From an uncultured Fretibacterium sp. (GTDB lineage Bacteria > Synergistota > Synergistia > Synergistales > Aminobacteriaceae): DNA of 64,000 bases. The stretch covers positions 1-64,000 of the forward strand of contig CAMGZM010000010.1 of assembly GCA_946183145.1 (NCBI GenBank), written 5' to 3'. Both the position numbers and the translations under genes were made by a program. This document shows, one piece after another, positions 43,113 to 51,943 of this stretch (position 1 is its first letter; each line of letters begins with the position of its first letter). The notes under the pieces are model-generated. The model made no database searches. It saw only the letters and a list, made by a program, of their open reading frames with translations, and was not told where the DNA came from.

Positions 43113-44102
43113 TTAATGAAAGACTCCCGGAGCTGCAATCGCTTCAAGAATCTCATAGCGAATCATAGGCAGACTCTTCTTCATCGCTAATGCTTCCTCA
43201 ATGGGAATTTCTTTGATGCTTCCTTCCTGAGTGCAGATTACGCTTCCTGATCGTCCTTCAGCAAAAGCCTTCACAGCATGATAGCCCATTCTCGTGGCTG
43301 TCTCGCGGTCTCTTCCTGTTGGCGCGCCGCCTCTCTGAATATGGCCTAATACCGTAACACGAGGGTCAAGCCCTAATGACTCGTGAATCATTTTTCCGTA
43401 CTCGATTGCGCTTCCGGCTCCTTCTGCTACAACAACCGTGAAGTGAGTTATTCCGGCGAGTCTCGCGTCCTGAATGCGTTTCACAACATCTTCCTCAAAG
43501 TTTACGGGGCGTTCAGGGATTAACACGCATGTAGCACCGACAGCGATTCCGACATAGAGAGCGAGAAATCCCGCGTGCCGTCCCATTACTTCAACGACTG
43601 AGCAGCGTTCATGACTCTGCATTGTGTCGCGCAGTTTGTCGATACAGTCAATCGCGGTGTTGCAGGCCGTATCGAATCCTATTGTGTAGTTTGAGCAGCC
43701 TATATCGTTGTCGATTGTCGCGGGGATTCCCATAACAGGAACTCCGAGCCGTGAAAGCTCAAGCGCGCCCCGGAATGTTCCGTCACCGCCTATAGCCACA
43801 ATTCCGTCAAGCCCTAAAACTTTGCACGTTGCTACAGCCTTTTCGCGGCCTTTCTCCGTCATGAACTCCTCGCTTCTGGCCGTGTAAAGTATCGTGCCTC
43901 CGCGCCCTAAAATGTGCCGGACTGCCTCGCCGTTGAGAATCATGAAGTCCGTGTTGATGAGTCCCTGCCAGCCCCGGCGGATTCCAACGCACTCCATGCC
44001 GAAATGAGTCGCCGTTCTTGCTACTGCTCTCACTGCCGCGTTCATACCGGGGGAATCGCCGCCTGATGTGAGGACTCCTATACGCTTGAATTTTTTGTCC
44101 AT
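43113..44102 (-). CDS. pfkA: 6-phosphofructokinase (ATP type)
   Basis: 329 aa. LTSGGDSPGMNAAVR at the N-terminus, GGDGTFRGA, IPATIDNDI with the catalytic Asp, EVMGRHAGFLA, and LGHIQRGGAPTGRDR. The glycine in GGDGT rather than an Asp points to ATP, not pyrophosphate, as donor. Start ATG 44102 with AAAGGAG 12 nt upstream. A minus-strand TGATATTAT (-10 at 44147-44152) is its likely promoter. Confidence 0.93.
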   Translation of the reverse strand: MDKKFKRIGVLTSGGDSPGMNAAVRAVARTATHFGMECVGIRRGWQGLINTDFMILNGEAVRHILGRGGTILYTARSEEFMTEKGREKAVATCKVLGLDGIVAIGGDGTFRGALELSRLGVPVMGIPATIDNDIGCSNYTIGFDTACNTAIDCIDKLRDTMQSHERCSVVEVMGRHAGFLALYVGIAVGATCVLIPERPVNFEEDVVKRIQDARLAGITHFTVVVAEGAGSAIEYGKMIHESLGLDPRVTVLGHIQRGGAPTGRDRETATRMGYHAVKAFAEGRSGSVICTQEGSIKEIPIEEALAMKKSLPMIRYEILEAIAAPGVFH

Positions 44103-44166
44103 CGTGTGAATATCTCCTTTGCGCTAACGTTTTATGGGATTTGAATATAATATCACTTCAAGGCAT

Positions 44167-44200
44167 AAAAAAAGAGACCTCCCCGAAGGAAATGGCCTCA
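44167..44200 (-). terminator. Terminator after the 79-aa gene
   Basis: Minus strand GAGGCC/GGUCUC stem (one G-U) with UUUUUUU. Confidence 0.7.
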
Positions 44201-44222
44201 CGTAATATTCTATCGGCTCAAA

Positions 44223-44462
44223 TTACATATCTCTTACGCGTGTATTCGTGAGCCTGCAATGTGTGCCAGAAAATTCAGCGAGATCCCATCCTGCTGACTG
44301 AACATATTGCGTGAACCAGTCCCGAACCTTGTCTGTTACTCGCTGGGCTCCCTCGCCAGTATTTTGGTTGTAGATACCCAAAACCCTATTATTATCAACA
44401 TCAACGAACGGACTATTTTTTGACCTGTCATTAGGATCAGGCAAAACTAACGGTCTCGCCAT
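44223..44462 (-). CDS. 79-aa hypothetical protein
   Basis: Not recognised. Soluble, no signal peptide; segments DVDNNRVLGIYNQNTGEGA and AGWDLAEFSGTHCRLTN. It has a GAAGGGAG site about 12 nt before the ATG and its own terminator, and no competing frame, which supports a real gene. The N-terminal part (MARPLVLPDPNDRSKN) is proline-rich. Confidence 0.55.
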   Translation of the reverse strand: MARPLVLPDPNDRSKNSPFVDVDNNRVLGIYNQNTGEGAQRVTDKVRDWFTQYVQSAGWDLAEFSGTHCRLTNTRVRDM

Positions 44463-44514
44463 AAGGCAACAACTCCCTTCTGAAAGTTTTTATATTATAT
44501 TATTTTTAACGCAT

Positions 44515-46506
44515 TCATTCAACACTTGTAGTAATTAGGGTTAAAAATTCCTGTTCAGTAATAATTTTAATTCCTAGTGATTCAGCCTTCCTGAGCTTTG
44601 AGCCGGGGTTTTCTCCAGCAACAACGTAATCTGTTTTCCTGCTGACGCTTGAAGATACACGCCCGCCCATAGCCTTCACTTTTTCACCCGCTTCATCTCG
44701 TGTCATTGTCTCAAGAGTCCCCGTAAACACAAAAATTTTTTCCTCAAGCTCATTGCTTACTCTCAGAATTTCTCCGCCCATGTTGAAGCCCATAGCCCGG
44801 AAATTTTCTATCATCTTCCTGTTGTCATCATTCCTGAAAAATTCATGCACCGACCGCGCAATAACTTCGCCGACTCCGTCAATGCGTGATAATTCTTCCT
44901 CAGACGCATTCATGAGAGCGTCAATATTCCCGAAATGATTTATGATTAATCCGGCTGTATTTTTCCCGATGTCAGGGATTCCCAATGCCGTAATGAGATT
45001 CACGAACGGGCGCGATTTTGAGGACTCCAATTCTGCGAGGAGATTATTTGCTGATTTCGTGCTTATCTTGTCGAGGGTCATCCAGTCTTCAGCAGTGAGG
45101 GTATATATGTCGCTGAGAGAATGAATTTTCCCGGAGGCTGTGAGTTTTTCCGCTAACTTTCGGCCGATTCCCTTGATGTTCATACCGTCTCTTGAGGCAA
45201 AATATTTCAGGCTTTCGGATAATTGCGCGGGGCATGAGGCACGGTTCGGACATCTGTACGCGGCTTCGTCAGCAATCCTCACAATCTCAGAATCACACGC
45301 CGGGCATTTTCCGGGCATCGTGAAAATTTTTTCCGTTCCTGTTCGCGATTCTTTGTCGGAGTCTATGATTTCCGGGATAATTTCAGCGGCTTTTCTCACT
45401 CTCACAATGTCACCGATACGAATATCTTTGCGGGAAATCTCATCAGCGTTGTGAAGTGTTGCGCGTGAGACTTGAGTCCCTGCGAGGGTTACGGGATCAA
45501 GAATTGCTACAGGCGTAAGGACTCCCGTTCTGCCTATTGATATTTCTATGTTGGTGAGTCGTGTGCGTGCTTCTTCAGGGGGATATTTGAATGCGACCGC
45601 CCATCTTGGCGCGTGAGATGTTGCTCCGATTTCCGGCCATGATGTTATGTCATTGAGCTTCACGACGACTCCATCAGTGTGATAATTGAGCTTGTAGCGT
45701 TCATTCTGCCAATGTGATATGAAGTCTTTAACGCCGTCAAGAGTCTCATAGAATTTATACGCGCTCTGAATCGGGAGTCCGTGAGACGAAAGCCACATTA
45801 ACGCGCCTTCCTGTGTCGTGATTCCGAATCTTTCAGCGTCAACAAGGTAGTACAGAAATATATCGAGTCCCCTTTCTGCGATAACGTGATTGTTCTTTGC
45901 TGACTGACGGAGAGTCCCGGCTGCTGCGTTTCTTGGGTTGGCAAAAAGTTTCTCGCCTTTCGACTCCCGCACTGCGTTTACGGCGTTGAATCTCTCATTT
46001 GTCATTAAGACTTCACCGCGAACCTCGACTCTTCCGGCTGGAGCGTTGATTAATTTTTTGGGTACTGCGTCAACAAACATAAGATTTTCTGTAACATCTT
46101 CACCGACTCGGCCATTACCCCGCGTTGCGCCTCGCACAAAGATTCCATCTTCATATATGAGTGAGACTGCGAGTCCGTCAATCTTCATTTCACACACAAA
46201 ACCTTCTGCGTTAATGCGGTCAAAGAAATTCACAAGCTCTTCATGCGTGAAAACGTTATCAAGCGACAACATAGGCGTAACATGCTCAACTTTTGCGAAA
46301 AGGCTGCTTGCTTCTCCTCCTACAGTTTGAGTCGGCGAGTCATTGCGTGAAAATTGCGGGTAATCATTCTCAAGCTGTTTCAGCTCACGTACGAGCGAGT
46401 CATATTCAGCGTCAGAAATTTCGGGGCTGTCCTTGTCGTAATACAAACCCGCATGATATTTCACGAGCTTGTATAACTCATTCATGCGGGCCTCAAAGAT
46501 ATTCAT
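44515..46506 (-). CDS. ligA: NAD-dependent DNA ligase
   Basis: 663-aa replicative ligase, complete. Ia domain at the N-terminus, adenylated lysine K108 in CEMKIDGLAVS, OB fold, zinc finger CPACDSEIV with RCPNRASCPAQ, helix-hairpin-helix repeats (GIPDIGKNTA, IDGVGEVIA) and a C-terminal BRCT domain (KIFVFTGTLETMTR). Starts 4 nt after the lysS stop and is probably co-transcribed with it. Confidence 0.95.
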   Translation of the reverse strand: MNIFEARMNELYKLVKYHAGLYYDKDSPEISDAEYDSLVRELKQLENDYPQFSRNDSPTQTVGGEASSLFAKVEHVTPMLSLDNVFTHEELVNFFDRINAEGFVCEMKIDGLAVSLIYEDGIFVRGATRGNGRVGEDVTENLMFVDAVPKKLINAPAGRVEVRGEVLMTNERFNAVNAVRESKGEKLFANPRNAAAGTLRQSAKNNHVIAERGLDIFLYYLVDAERFGITTQEGALMWLSSHGLPIQSAYKFYETLDGVKDFISHWQNERYKLNYHTDGVVVKLNDITSWPEIGATSHAPRWAVAFKYPPEEARTRLTNIEISIGRTGVLTPVAILDPVTLAGTQVSRATLHNADEISRKDIRIGDIVRVRKAAEIIPEIIDSDKESRTGTEKIFTMPGKCPACDSEIVRIADEAAYRCPNRASCPAQLSESLKYFASRDGMNIKGIGRKLAEKLTASGKIHSLSDIYTLTAEDWMTLDKISTKSANNLLAELESSKSRPFVNLITALGIPDIGKNTAGLIINHFGNIDALMNASEEELSRIDGVGEVIARSVHEFFRNDDNRKMIENFRAMGFNMGGEILRVSNELEEKIFVFTGTLETMTRDEAGEKVKAMGGRVSSSVSRKTDYVVAGENPGSKLRKAESLGIKIITEQEFLTLITTSVE

Positions 46507-46510
46507 GCGT

Positions 46511-48031
46511 TTATGCTTTCGGTTTCATGGCCGGGAACAAAATCACGTCCCTTATTGAGCGCGCGCCCGTCAGGAACATCACTATTCTGTCCATGCCGAT
46601 GCCCATTCCACCCGTGGGAGGGAGTCCGGCTTCTATTGCGTTGATGAAATCCTCGTCGAATACGTGCGCTTCATCATCGCCCTCTGCTTTCTTGCGTGCC
46701 TGGTCTTCAAAGCGTTCTCGCTGGTCAATCGGGTCGTTAAGCTCGCTGAATGCGTTTGCTACTTCCTTCCCGAACATGAATAGCTCAAAGCGGTGTGTGT
46801 AGTCTGTATTCTCCGGGTCTCTTTTCGACAGCGGGGAAATCTCCGTAGGATGTCCGAGCAAAAATGTAGGCTCAACAAGTTTCTCTTCACCAAAAGCCTC
46901 GAACAAAAGATTCAGCACTGCAAACTTGCTTTCATGGCCGGTCATTTCGGAAGCTAATCCCTTTTCGCGTGCTATCTGCCTTGCTTCCTCGTCTGATTTC
47001 ACTGTGTCAATGTCGACTCCTGCGTATTCTTTCACGGCCTCGCGCATTGTGATTCGCTTGAAGGGTTTTGAGAGGTCTAATTTGATTCCGTTCCATTCGA
47101 TTTCAAGAGTGCCGATAGATTTCGCGGCGTTGCGGATTAATTCCTCAGCAAGATTCATCATGTCGACATAATTCGCGTAAGGCCAGTACACTTCCATCAT
47201 CGTAAATTCGGGATTGTGCATTGTGTCGATTCCCTCGTTGCGGAAATTCCTGCCGATCTCGTAGACTCTTCCCATCATGCCGACAACGAGTCGTTTCAAG
47301 TACAGCTCAACAGCTATACGCATATACATATCGACACCGAGCGCATTATGGAACGTCTTGAAGGGCCGGGCGTTTGCTCCTCCTGCAAGCACTGAAAGTA
47401 TAGGAGTCTCAACCTCAAGAGTCCCATGAGATTCGAGAGTCTCGCGGAATGATGATATTATCCGTGAACGTTTGCGGAATACTTCTCTCACTTCCGGGTT
47501 TGCGATGAGATCCATATATCTTTTGCGGTAACGTATTTCCGTGTCTGTGAGTCCGTGCCATTTCTCCGGGAGCGGGCGTATTGCTTTGCTGAGGAGTTTA
47601 TAGCCCGTAACCATTATCGTTAATTCGCCGCGTCTTGTCCTGCAAGGGTGGCCGACTATGCCGAGCCAGTCGCCAGTGTCAACCCATTTCTTGAGGAAGT
47701 CATATTCTTTTTCGCCGACGGTGTTAATCTGGAAGTACAATTGTATTCTTGATGTCTCGTCTGCTAAGTCTGCGAATGTCGCCTTGCCCTGCTTGCGTAT
47801 CGTCATGACTCTTCCGGCTGTGCTGAGTGTTGCTGACTCGTCTTCCTCTTCTGGCTTGAGCGAGTCGAATCTCTCACGGATTGACGCTAATGTGTCGCGC
47901 CTGTCCCATGTCTCATTGATATACGGATTGTAGCCTTCCTCCGTAAGAAGACGCTGCAATTTCTCTTTTCGCTGGCGTACTACTTCATTGTCTTCGGAAG
48001 TGAAGCCATCCTGCAAAATTTCTTCAGGCAT
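46511..48031 (-). CDS. lysS: Lysyl-tRNA synthetase, class II
   Basis: 506 aa. N-terminal OB-fold anticodon-binding domain (GRVMTIRKQGKATFADL), class II motif 2 in NFRNEGIDTMHNPEFTMMEVY and motif 3 GMGIGMDRIVMFLTG. RBS AAAGGAG. No T-box leader fits into the short gap to the divergent gene. Confidence 0.95.
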   Translation of the reverse strand: MPEEILQDGFTSEDNEVVRQRKEKLQRLLTEEGYNPYINETWDRRDTLASIRERFDSLKPEEEDESATLSTAGRVMTIRKQGKATFADLADETSRIQLYFQINTVGEKEYDFLKKWVDTGDWLGIVGHPCRTRRGELTIMVTGYKLLSKAIRPLPEKWHGLTDTEIRYRKRYMDLIANPEVREVFRKRSRIISSFRETLESHGTLEVETPILSVLAGGANARPFKTFHNALGVDMYMRIAVELYLKRLVVGMMGRVYEIGRNFRNEGIDTMHNPEFTMMEVYWPYANYVDMMNLAEELIRNAAKSIGTLEIEWNGIKLDLSKPFKRITMREAVKEYAGVDIDTVKSDEEARQIAREKGLASEMTGHESKFAVLNLLFEAFGEEKLVEPTFLLGHPTEISPLSKRDPENTDYTHRFELFMFGKEVANAFSELNDPIDQRERFEDQARKKAEGDDEAHVFDEDFINAIEAGLPPTGGMGIGMDRIVMFLTGARSIRDVILFPAMKPKA

Positions 48032-48066
48032 GTATAAATCTCCTTTGTTAATGTGGATATGTCTGC

Positions 48067-48072
48067 TATATT
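48067..48072 (+). promoter_or_regulatory. Extended -10 of the editing deacylase gene
   Basis: TGCTATATT (TG at 48064-48065), 34 nt before the start at 48106. Confidence 0.4.
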
Positions 48073-48105
48073 TTATTACACGCGCAAAATCAGGAGGCTT
48101 TCAGA

Positions 48106-48585
48106 ATGGATGAAGTGATTGAACGCTTAAAGGCTTTGGGGATTCAGTATGAGCTTGACGAACATGAAGCAGTCTTTACGATTGAGGCAATAATAGCGCA
48201 TGGCCTGAACAAGAAAGGAATGATGCCCGTAAATTTATTCCTGAGAGACTACAAGGGAAAACGTCATTTTCTCGTAATTCATGACGGTGAAAAGCACACG
48301 GACTTGACGACATTGCGGAATCAAATCGGCTGTACGCGATTGAGTTTCGGCTCTGAAGAAAGACTCATGAAACATTTGGGACTCACGCCGGGTTCTGTCT
48401 CACCTTTCGGACTCATCAACAACGCAAATCATGATGTTGAACTCGTGATTGATGAGAGTATACGAGGTCGGGGGAAATTGGGATTTCATCCGAATGTGAA
48501 CACCGCTACAGTGTGGTTAAGTTGGGATGGGTTTATGAGATTTGTTGAGGCTTGCGGGAATCCTGTTAAGTATGTGGAGTGCTGA
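48106..48585 (+). CDS. Prolyl-tRNA editing deacylase, YbaK/ProX family
   Basis: 159-aa free-standing INS-domain protein expected to hydrolyse mischarged tRNA(Pro) (for example Ala-tRNA). HEAVFTIEA, NLFLRDYKGKRHFLVIHDG with the catalytic lysine region, SVSPFGLINN and GFHPNVNTATVWL are typical of the ProXp-ala/PrdX subgroup. RBS AGGAGG. Divergent from lysS. Confidence 0.87.
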   Translation: MDEVIERLKALGIQYELDEHEAVFTIEAIIAHGLNKKGMMPVNLFLRDYKGKRHFLVIHDGEKHTDLTTLRNQIGCTRLSFGSEERLMKHLGLTPGSVSPFGLINNANHDVELVIDESIRGRGKLGFHPNVNTATVWLSWDGFMRFVEACGNPVKYVEC

Positions 48586-48591
48586 GAGGTG

Positions 48592-48626
48592 AAAAAAATT
48601 GTCCCCCCTCCGTTTGTGGAAGGGAG
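48592..48626 (-). terminator. Terminator after the 48674 gene
   Basis: Minus strand 7-bp stem CCCUUCC/GGAGGGG (one G-U) and hexaloop, then AAUUUUUUU. Confidence 0.65.
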
Positions 48627-48673
48627 TATGATGATTATACTTTATTGACTTCAGAAATAGAAGCCTTATTGCG

Positions 48674-49597
48674 TTAATTCTTTTTCGTGCGTTTTGTTTT
48701 CGATTTTTGAGCCGGAGCAGATTGTTTATTATTCTTCTGTCCCTCAATGCTAGGCATGGAATCAATGCCGGGCATGAAATTTTTAATGTCGAACGCCTTA
48801 TAACCGAGAGCCTTATTTGTCCTGTCGATTACTTCTTGCAAATCTTTGACACTTGTCATTTCCTTCTGCTTCGTGTATTTGTTTGCTTCTTGTTCAAATA
48901 TCGTCCATTCCTTCTCAGACTTACTGTCAAACCAATCATACCCACTTTTAGTCGGATACTGAGAACTGGATTTGCCGCGCTCAACTTCAACAAACAGGTA
49001 ACAGTAACGCTCCTTTACAGACTTGCTGCCCCTGCCATATTCTACTTTCGGGTCATGAACCTCAATGTAGAACTTTTGGGTTTTGCTGGACAATTTTGTT
49101 GTGAATGGCTTGTTTTCGGGGTTGTTTTCTTCAGTTACTGTCCCGAGTGTCCTGCCATTTTCATCTAGTATTCTCATGCTAAGTAGGCCATTAGAACCGT
49201 TGTACTGATAGTAGTCGAAGTGAAACGACACATGATCTCCTTCTAATAACATAACGTATACAGGCTTGCCGGGGTTAAGAAGACAGTCTTTTGCTGTGGG
49301 TACTTTGCCTTCTGCAACAGGTTTACCTGCCCAGCGTTTGGGGTCAATCCTTATGTCTCCATCTAATCCACTGATGCCTTCTATTTCTTTCACGGGTCCA
49401 ATTACACTTTCGTCGAAGATGTAATAACCAAATTGGCGAATTGCAGCATCATTGTATGATTTTACTGTAGGGATAGTCCCCAATTTTATTAGTCCGCTAA
49501 TGAGTAAGCTAGGCTCTGTTATACCTGCTATTGCAACGACTGAAGCCATAACACCAACCAGCATTATAGCCAGCACCAACACCGCATACTTCTTCAT
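48674..49597 (-). CDS. Secreted or membrane-anchored hypothetical protein
   Basis: 307 aa, unrecognised. N-terminal hydrophobic segment MKKYAVLVLAIMLVGVMASV indicates export. The centre (about residues 100-210) has a beta-rich layout around VYVMLLEGDHVSFHFDYYQ and STKTQ-like KLSSKTQKFYIEVHDP, similar to small sandwich domains. The C-terminus is a Lys-rich tail, QKSKTKRTKKN. ATG 49597 follows CAGGAGG; the longer frame upstream is not needed. Own extended -10 promoter and terminator. Confidence 0.6.
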   Translation of the reverse strand: MKKYAVLVLAIMLVGVMASVVAIAGITEPSLLISGLIKLGTIPTVKSYNDAAIRQFGYYIFDESVIGPVKEIEGISGLDGDIRIDPKRWAGKPVAEGKVPTAKDCLLNPGKPVYVMLLEGDHVSFHFDYYQYNGSNGLLSMRILDENGRTLGTVTEENNPENKPFTTKLSSKTQKFYIEVHDPKVEYGRGSKSVKERYCYLFVEVERGKSSSQYPTKSGYDWFDSKSEKEWTIFEQEANKYTKQKEMTSVKDLQEVIDRTNKALGYKAFDIKNFMPGIDSMPSIEGQKNNKQSAPAQKSKTKRTKKN

Positions 49598-49734
49598 GGT
49601 AAAACCTCCTGTCATGAATTTTGTTGACCCGCAAATCCATAATACACATGACCGCCCCCGCTCTTTGTTACGCAACACAAAACAGAAGAGGCTGCATTTT
49701 TTCTCGCAATATGTTGTTGTTTTTGGACAAAATG

Positions 49735-49743
49735 ATTATAGCA
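49735..49743 (-). promoter_or_regulatory. Extended -10 promoter of the 48674 gene
   Basis: Minus strand TGCTATAAT in a very AT-rich stretch. Confidence 0.5.
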
Positions 49744-49784
49744 TATATATTTTTTTTTCACGTACAAAGACAAAATCACATTAC

Positions 49785-49818
49785 AAAAAAATAACCTCCC
49801 CGCAAATTCACAGGGAGG
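49785..49818 (-). terminator. Terminator after the aminopeptidase gene
   Basis: Minus strand CCUCCC/GGGAGG stem, then UUAUUUUUUU. Confidence 0.8.
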
Positions 49819-49838
49819 TCGCAAATTTATCCCTATAT

Positions 49839-50939
49839 CTATATCACAATAAGACTCTGATTGTCATTCACCGTCAGACACTCGCAGCCGTCCTCCGTAA
49901 TCAGATAGTCATCCTCAATTCTGAGTCCTCCCCAGCCCTCGATGTATATCCCCGGCTCAACCGTAACGACATCTCCGGCCATGAGAATATCTTTTGACGT
50001 TCGAGACAAACGCGGCGACTCGTGAACCTCAAGGCCGAGTCCGTGTCCCAAGCCGTGAAGAAACTTATCCCCGTAACCAGAGTCCGCAATCACTTTGCGT
50101 GCAACAGCGTCAACATCAACACCCTTAACGCCCGGCCGCAAAACCTTCACAGCCTCATGATGTGCCTTCAACAACACCGCGTTAATCTCCTGTGCTTTTT
50201 CGCTTGCATGGCCTATCGCAAAATTCCTCGTTATGTCGCTCATATAGCCCTCATACATTGCGCCGTAATCAACCGTAACAATCTCGCCTTCTGCAAAAAC
50301 TCTTGACGTTGCAGGAGCGTGGCACATTGCAGAACGTTCACCAGATGCAACAATGAAATCATCATGCGCCCAGCCCTTTTCAGCTCCAAGCCTCTTTATC
50401 TCTCCGTTAAGAAGAATGTCGAACTCTGTCTCACTCATTCCCGCGTGCGTAAGTTTCAGGACATTACCCAGAGCATCACGCGCAATTTTCCCGGCCATGC
50501 GAATCAATTCGGCCTCATGAGAGTCTTTTGTGCGTCTCAATTTCGGTATCATTTCGGAAGCGTCAACCCATTCACATTTTACGGGAGCAAAATATTTCGT
50601 GAAGGATGCGTGCGAAACCTTTTCAGCCTCAAAGCCCACGCGCAAATATCCCCCGTCAGCAACAGCTTTCGTGATGTACTCCGTAACAGAAACTTCTGAC
50701 TGTATGATGATCTTGAAGGGAGTCTGTGATTTTGACTGTGTGATATATCTTCCGTCAGTGATGAGTGTTGCTTCATTCATTGTGATGATGAGTCCGGCGG
50801 AGCTTCCCCGGAATCCTGAGATGTAATGACAGCTTTCGGAGTTCGCTCTCTCGTCAACAACCAGAACAAACGCATCAAGATTTTTTTCCGACATTAACGC
50901 GCGTAATTTTTCGACTCTTGCCATAATGTTACTGTTCAT
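49839..50939 (-). CDS. M24 family Xaa-Pro peptidase
   Basis: 366 aa, creatinase-like N-terminal domain plus pita-bread metallopeptidase domain. Metal ligands are in VTVDYGAMYEGYMSDITRNF (two Asp), HGLGHGLGLEVHESPRL (His), VTVEPGIYIEGWGGLRIED (two Glu). It removes residues before proline from peptides, fitting a peptide-fermenting lifestyle. AAAGGAGT 7 nt before ATG 50939. Overlaps the upstream gene by 11 nt. Confidence 0.9.
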   Translation of the reverse strand: MNSNIMARVEKLRALMSEKNLDAFVLVVDERANSESCHYISGFRGSSAGLIITMNEATLITDGRYITQSKSQTPFKIIIQSEVSVTEYITKAVADGGYLRVGFEAEKVSHASFTKYFAPVKCEWVDASEMIPKLRRTKDSHEAELIRMAGKIARDALGNVLKLTHAGMSETEFDILLNGEIKRLGAEKGWAHDDFIVASGERSAMCHAPATSRVFAEGEIVTVDYGAMYEGYMSDITRNFAIGHASEKAQEINAVLLKAHHEAVKVLRPGVKGVDVDAVARKVIADSGYGDKFLHGLGHGLGLEVHESPRLSRTSKDILMAGDVVTVEPGIYIEGWGGLRIEDDYLITEDGCECLTVNDNQSLIVI

Positions 50940-51882
50940 TGTCTGACTCCTTTATGTATTTCCCAAAAATTTCACGGATATTTATCACTGATGACATAAT
51001 CCAGTCGAATTGATTCGGCCATGAAGATTTGTCGGTGATGAGGGCGGATTTTTTGACGCGGATTCGGTTTCCTTTCTTGCCGGGTAATTCAAGCCAGTCG
51101 AAATTCATTCCGCATTCGGATTCTATTTCGTCCTTGCGTGTGAACAAGTACGTGAATAATTCTGAGTCATCGGCGATATTGAGTCCGGCTTCTATTTCGT
51201 CGCGAGTTTTTGCTATGATTATGCTTACGCCGGGGCGGCCTGTTCCGAAAACGACTCCGTAATTTGATGATGTCTGCCATCGCCTGTAGCTTGCGGCGAA
51301 TTTGGGATTGCTTCCTCCGTCAAATGCGTAATCCTGAAAAGCGTTCCAGTAGTCAAAGCGTAATTTCTCGATGTTCGTTGCGTCCTCTGAGATTTTGCGG
51401 ACTTCTTTTGCCCAGTTGTTTGGGCGTGAGATTATCTCAAACTTTGCGGCGGGTTCTGAGTCTCCTATGCGGAATAACTTTATCTCGCACAAAAATATTC
51501 CCGTGCTGTTTCCTGTCCGTGAATTGAGCCATTCAACAGCGGCTTTATGCTCCTCGTTCGCGTGATGAACGATCCAGATAACGACATCGGCATTTTTTCC
51601 GGCTGCAAGTGTCATGAGCCTTCCGAGTGATGAGTCTTCTGTCTGCGAAAAATTGTTGATGATGATGATTTTGCGGTTAGTTCCTGATTCTGATGCGAGA
51701 ATGTCGGCGTGATATTTTCCGACTGGTGATTGAGTCTCTTCTGCTGAGATTTCGAGTCCGGCCGCGTGTGAGAGGATATTCATGTTCTCTTCTTTTGCGA
51801 GCCATTCGGTGAAGTCTTTTGCGTCATTCTGCCATACTGCGCGGAGGTCTGTAATTTCTTCTAGCCTTCCTAGTGCTGCCAT
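50929..51882 (-). CDS. DUF4268 domain protein
   Basis: 317 aa. N-terminal region LGRLEEITDLRAVWQNDAKDFTEWLAKEENM and VGKYHADILASE, with a long middle that resembles restriction-endonuclease-like domains, and C-terminal DUF4268 (RFDYWNAFQDYAFDGG, GRPGVSIIIAKTRDEIEAGLNI). Proteins of this type have been suspected to be nucleases or nucleic-acid associated, without proof. It flanks the decayed restriction-modification and TnpB island but is co-transcribed with the housekeeping peptidase. Confidence 0.75.
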   Translation of the reverse strand: MAALGRLEEITDLRAVWQNDAKDFTEWLAKEENMNILSHAAGLEISAEETQSPVGKYHADILASESGTNRKIIIINNFSQTEDSSLGRLMTLAAGKNADVVIWIVHHANEEHKAAVEWLNSRTGNSTGIFLCEIKLFRIGDSEPAAKFEIISRPNNWAKEVRKISEDATNIEKLRFDYWNAFQDYAFDGGSNPKFAASYRRWQTSSNYGVVFGTGRPGVSIIIAKTRDEIEAGLNIADDSELFTYLFTRKDEIESECGMNFDWLELPGKKGNRIRVKKSALITDKSSWPNQFDWIMSSVINIREIFGKYIKESDNEQ

Positions 51883-51907
51883 GATTTAGCATTCCCCGTT
51901 TCAGTGA

Positions 51908-51927
51908 TAGTTCATTAGGATATTAGC
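51908..51927 (-). other. Predicted guide segment beyond the TnpB element's right end
   Basis: On the minus strand these bases follow GGCTCAG directly, where the two element copies diverge. In IS200/IS605 systems the omega RNA scaffold ends at the right end and the next 15-20 nt are the guide. Position inferred from the copy comparison only. Confidence 0.4.
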
Positions 51928-51943
51928 CTGAGCCTCCCTGTGC

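Noticed and set aside
48032..48105. T-box leader of lysS
   Set aside because: The gap is only 74 bp, shared with a divergent promoter, with no T-box sequence.
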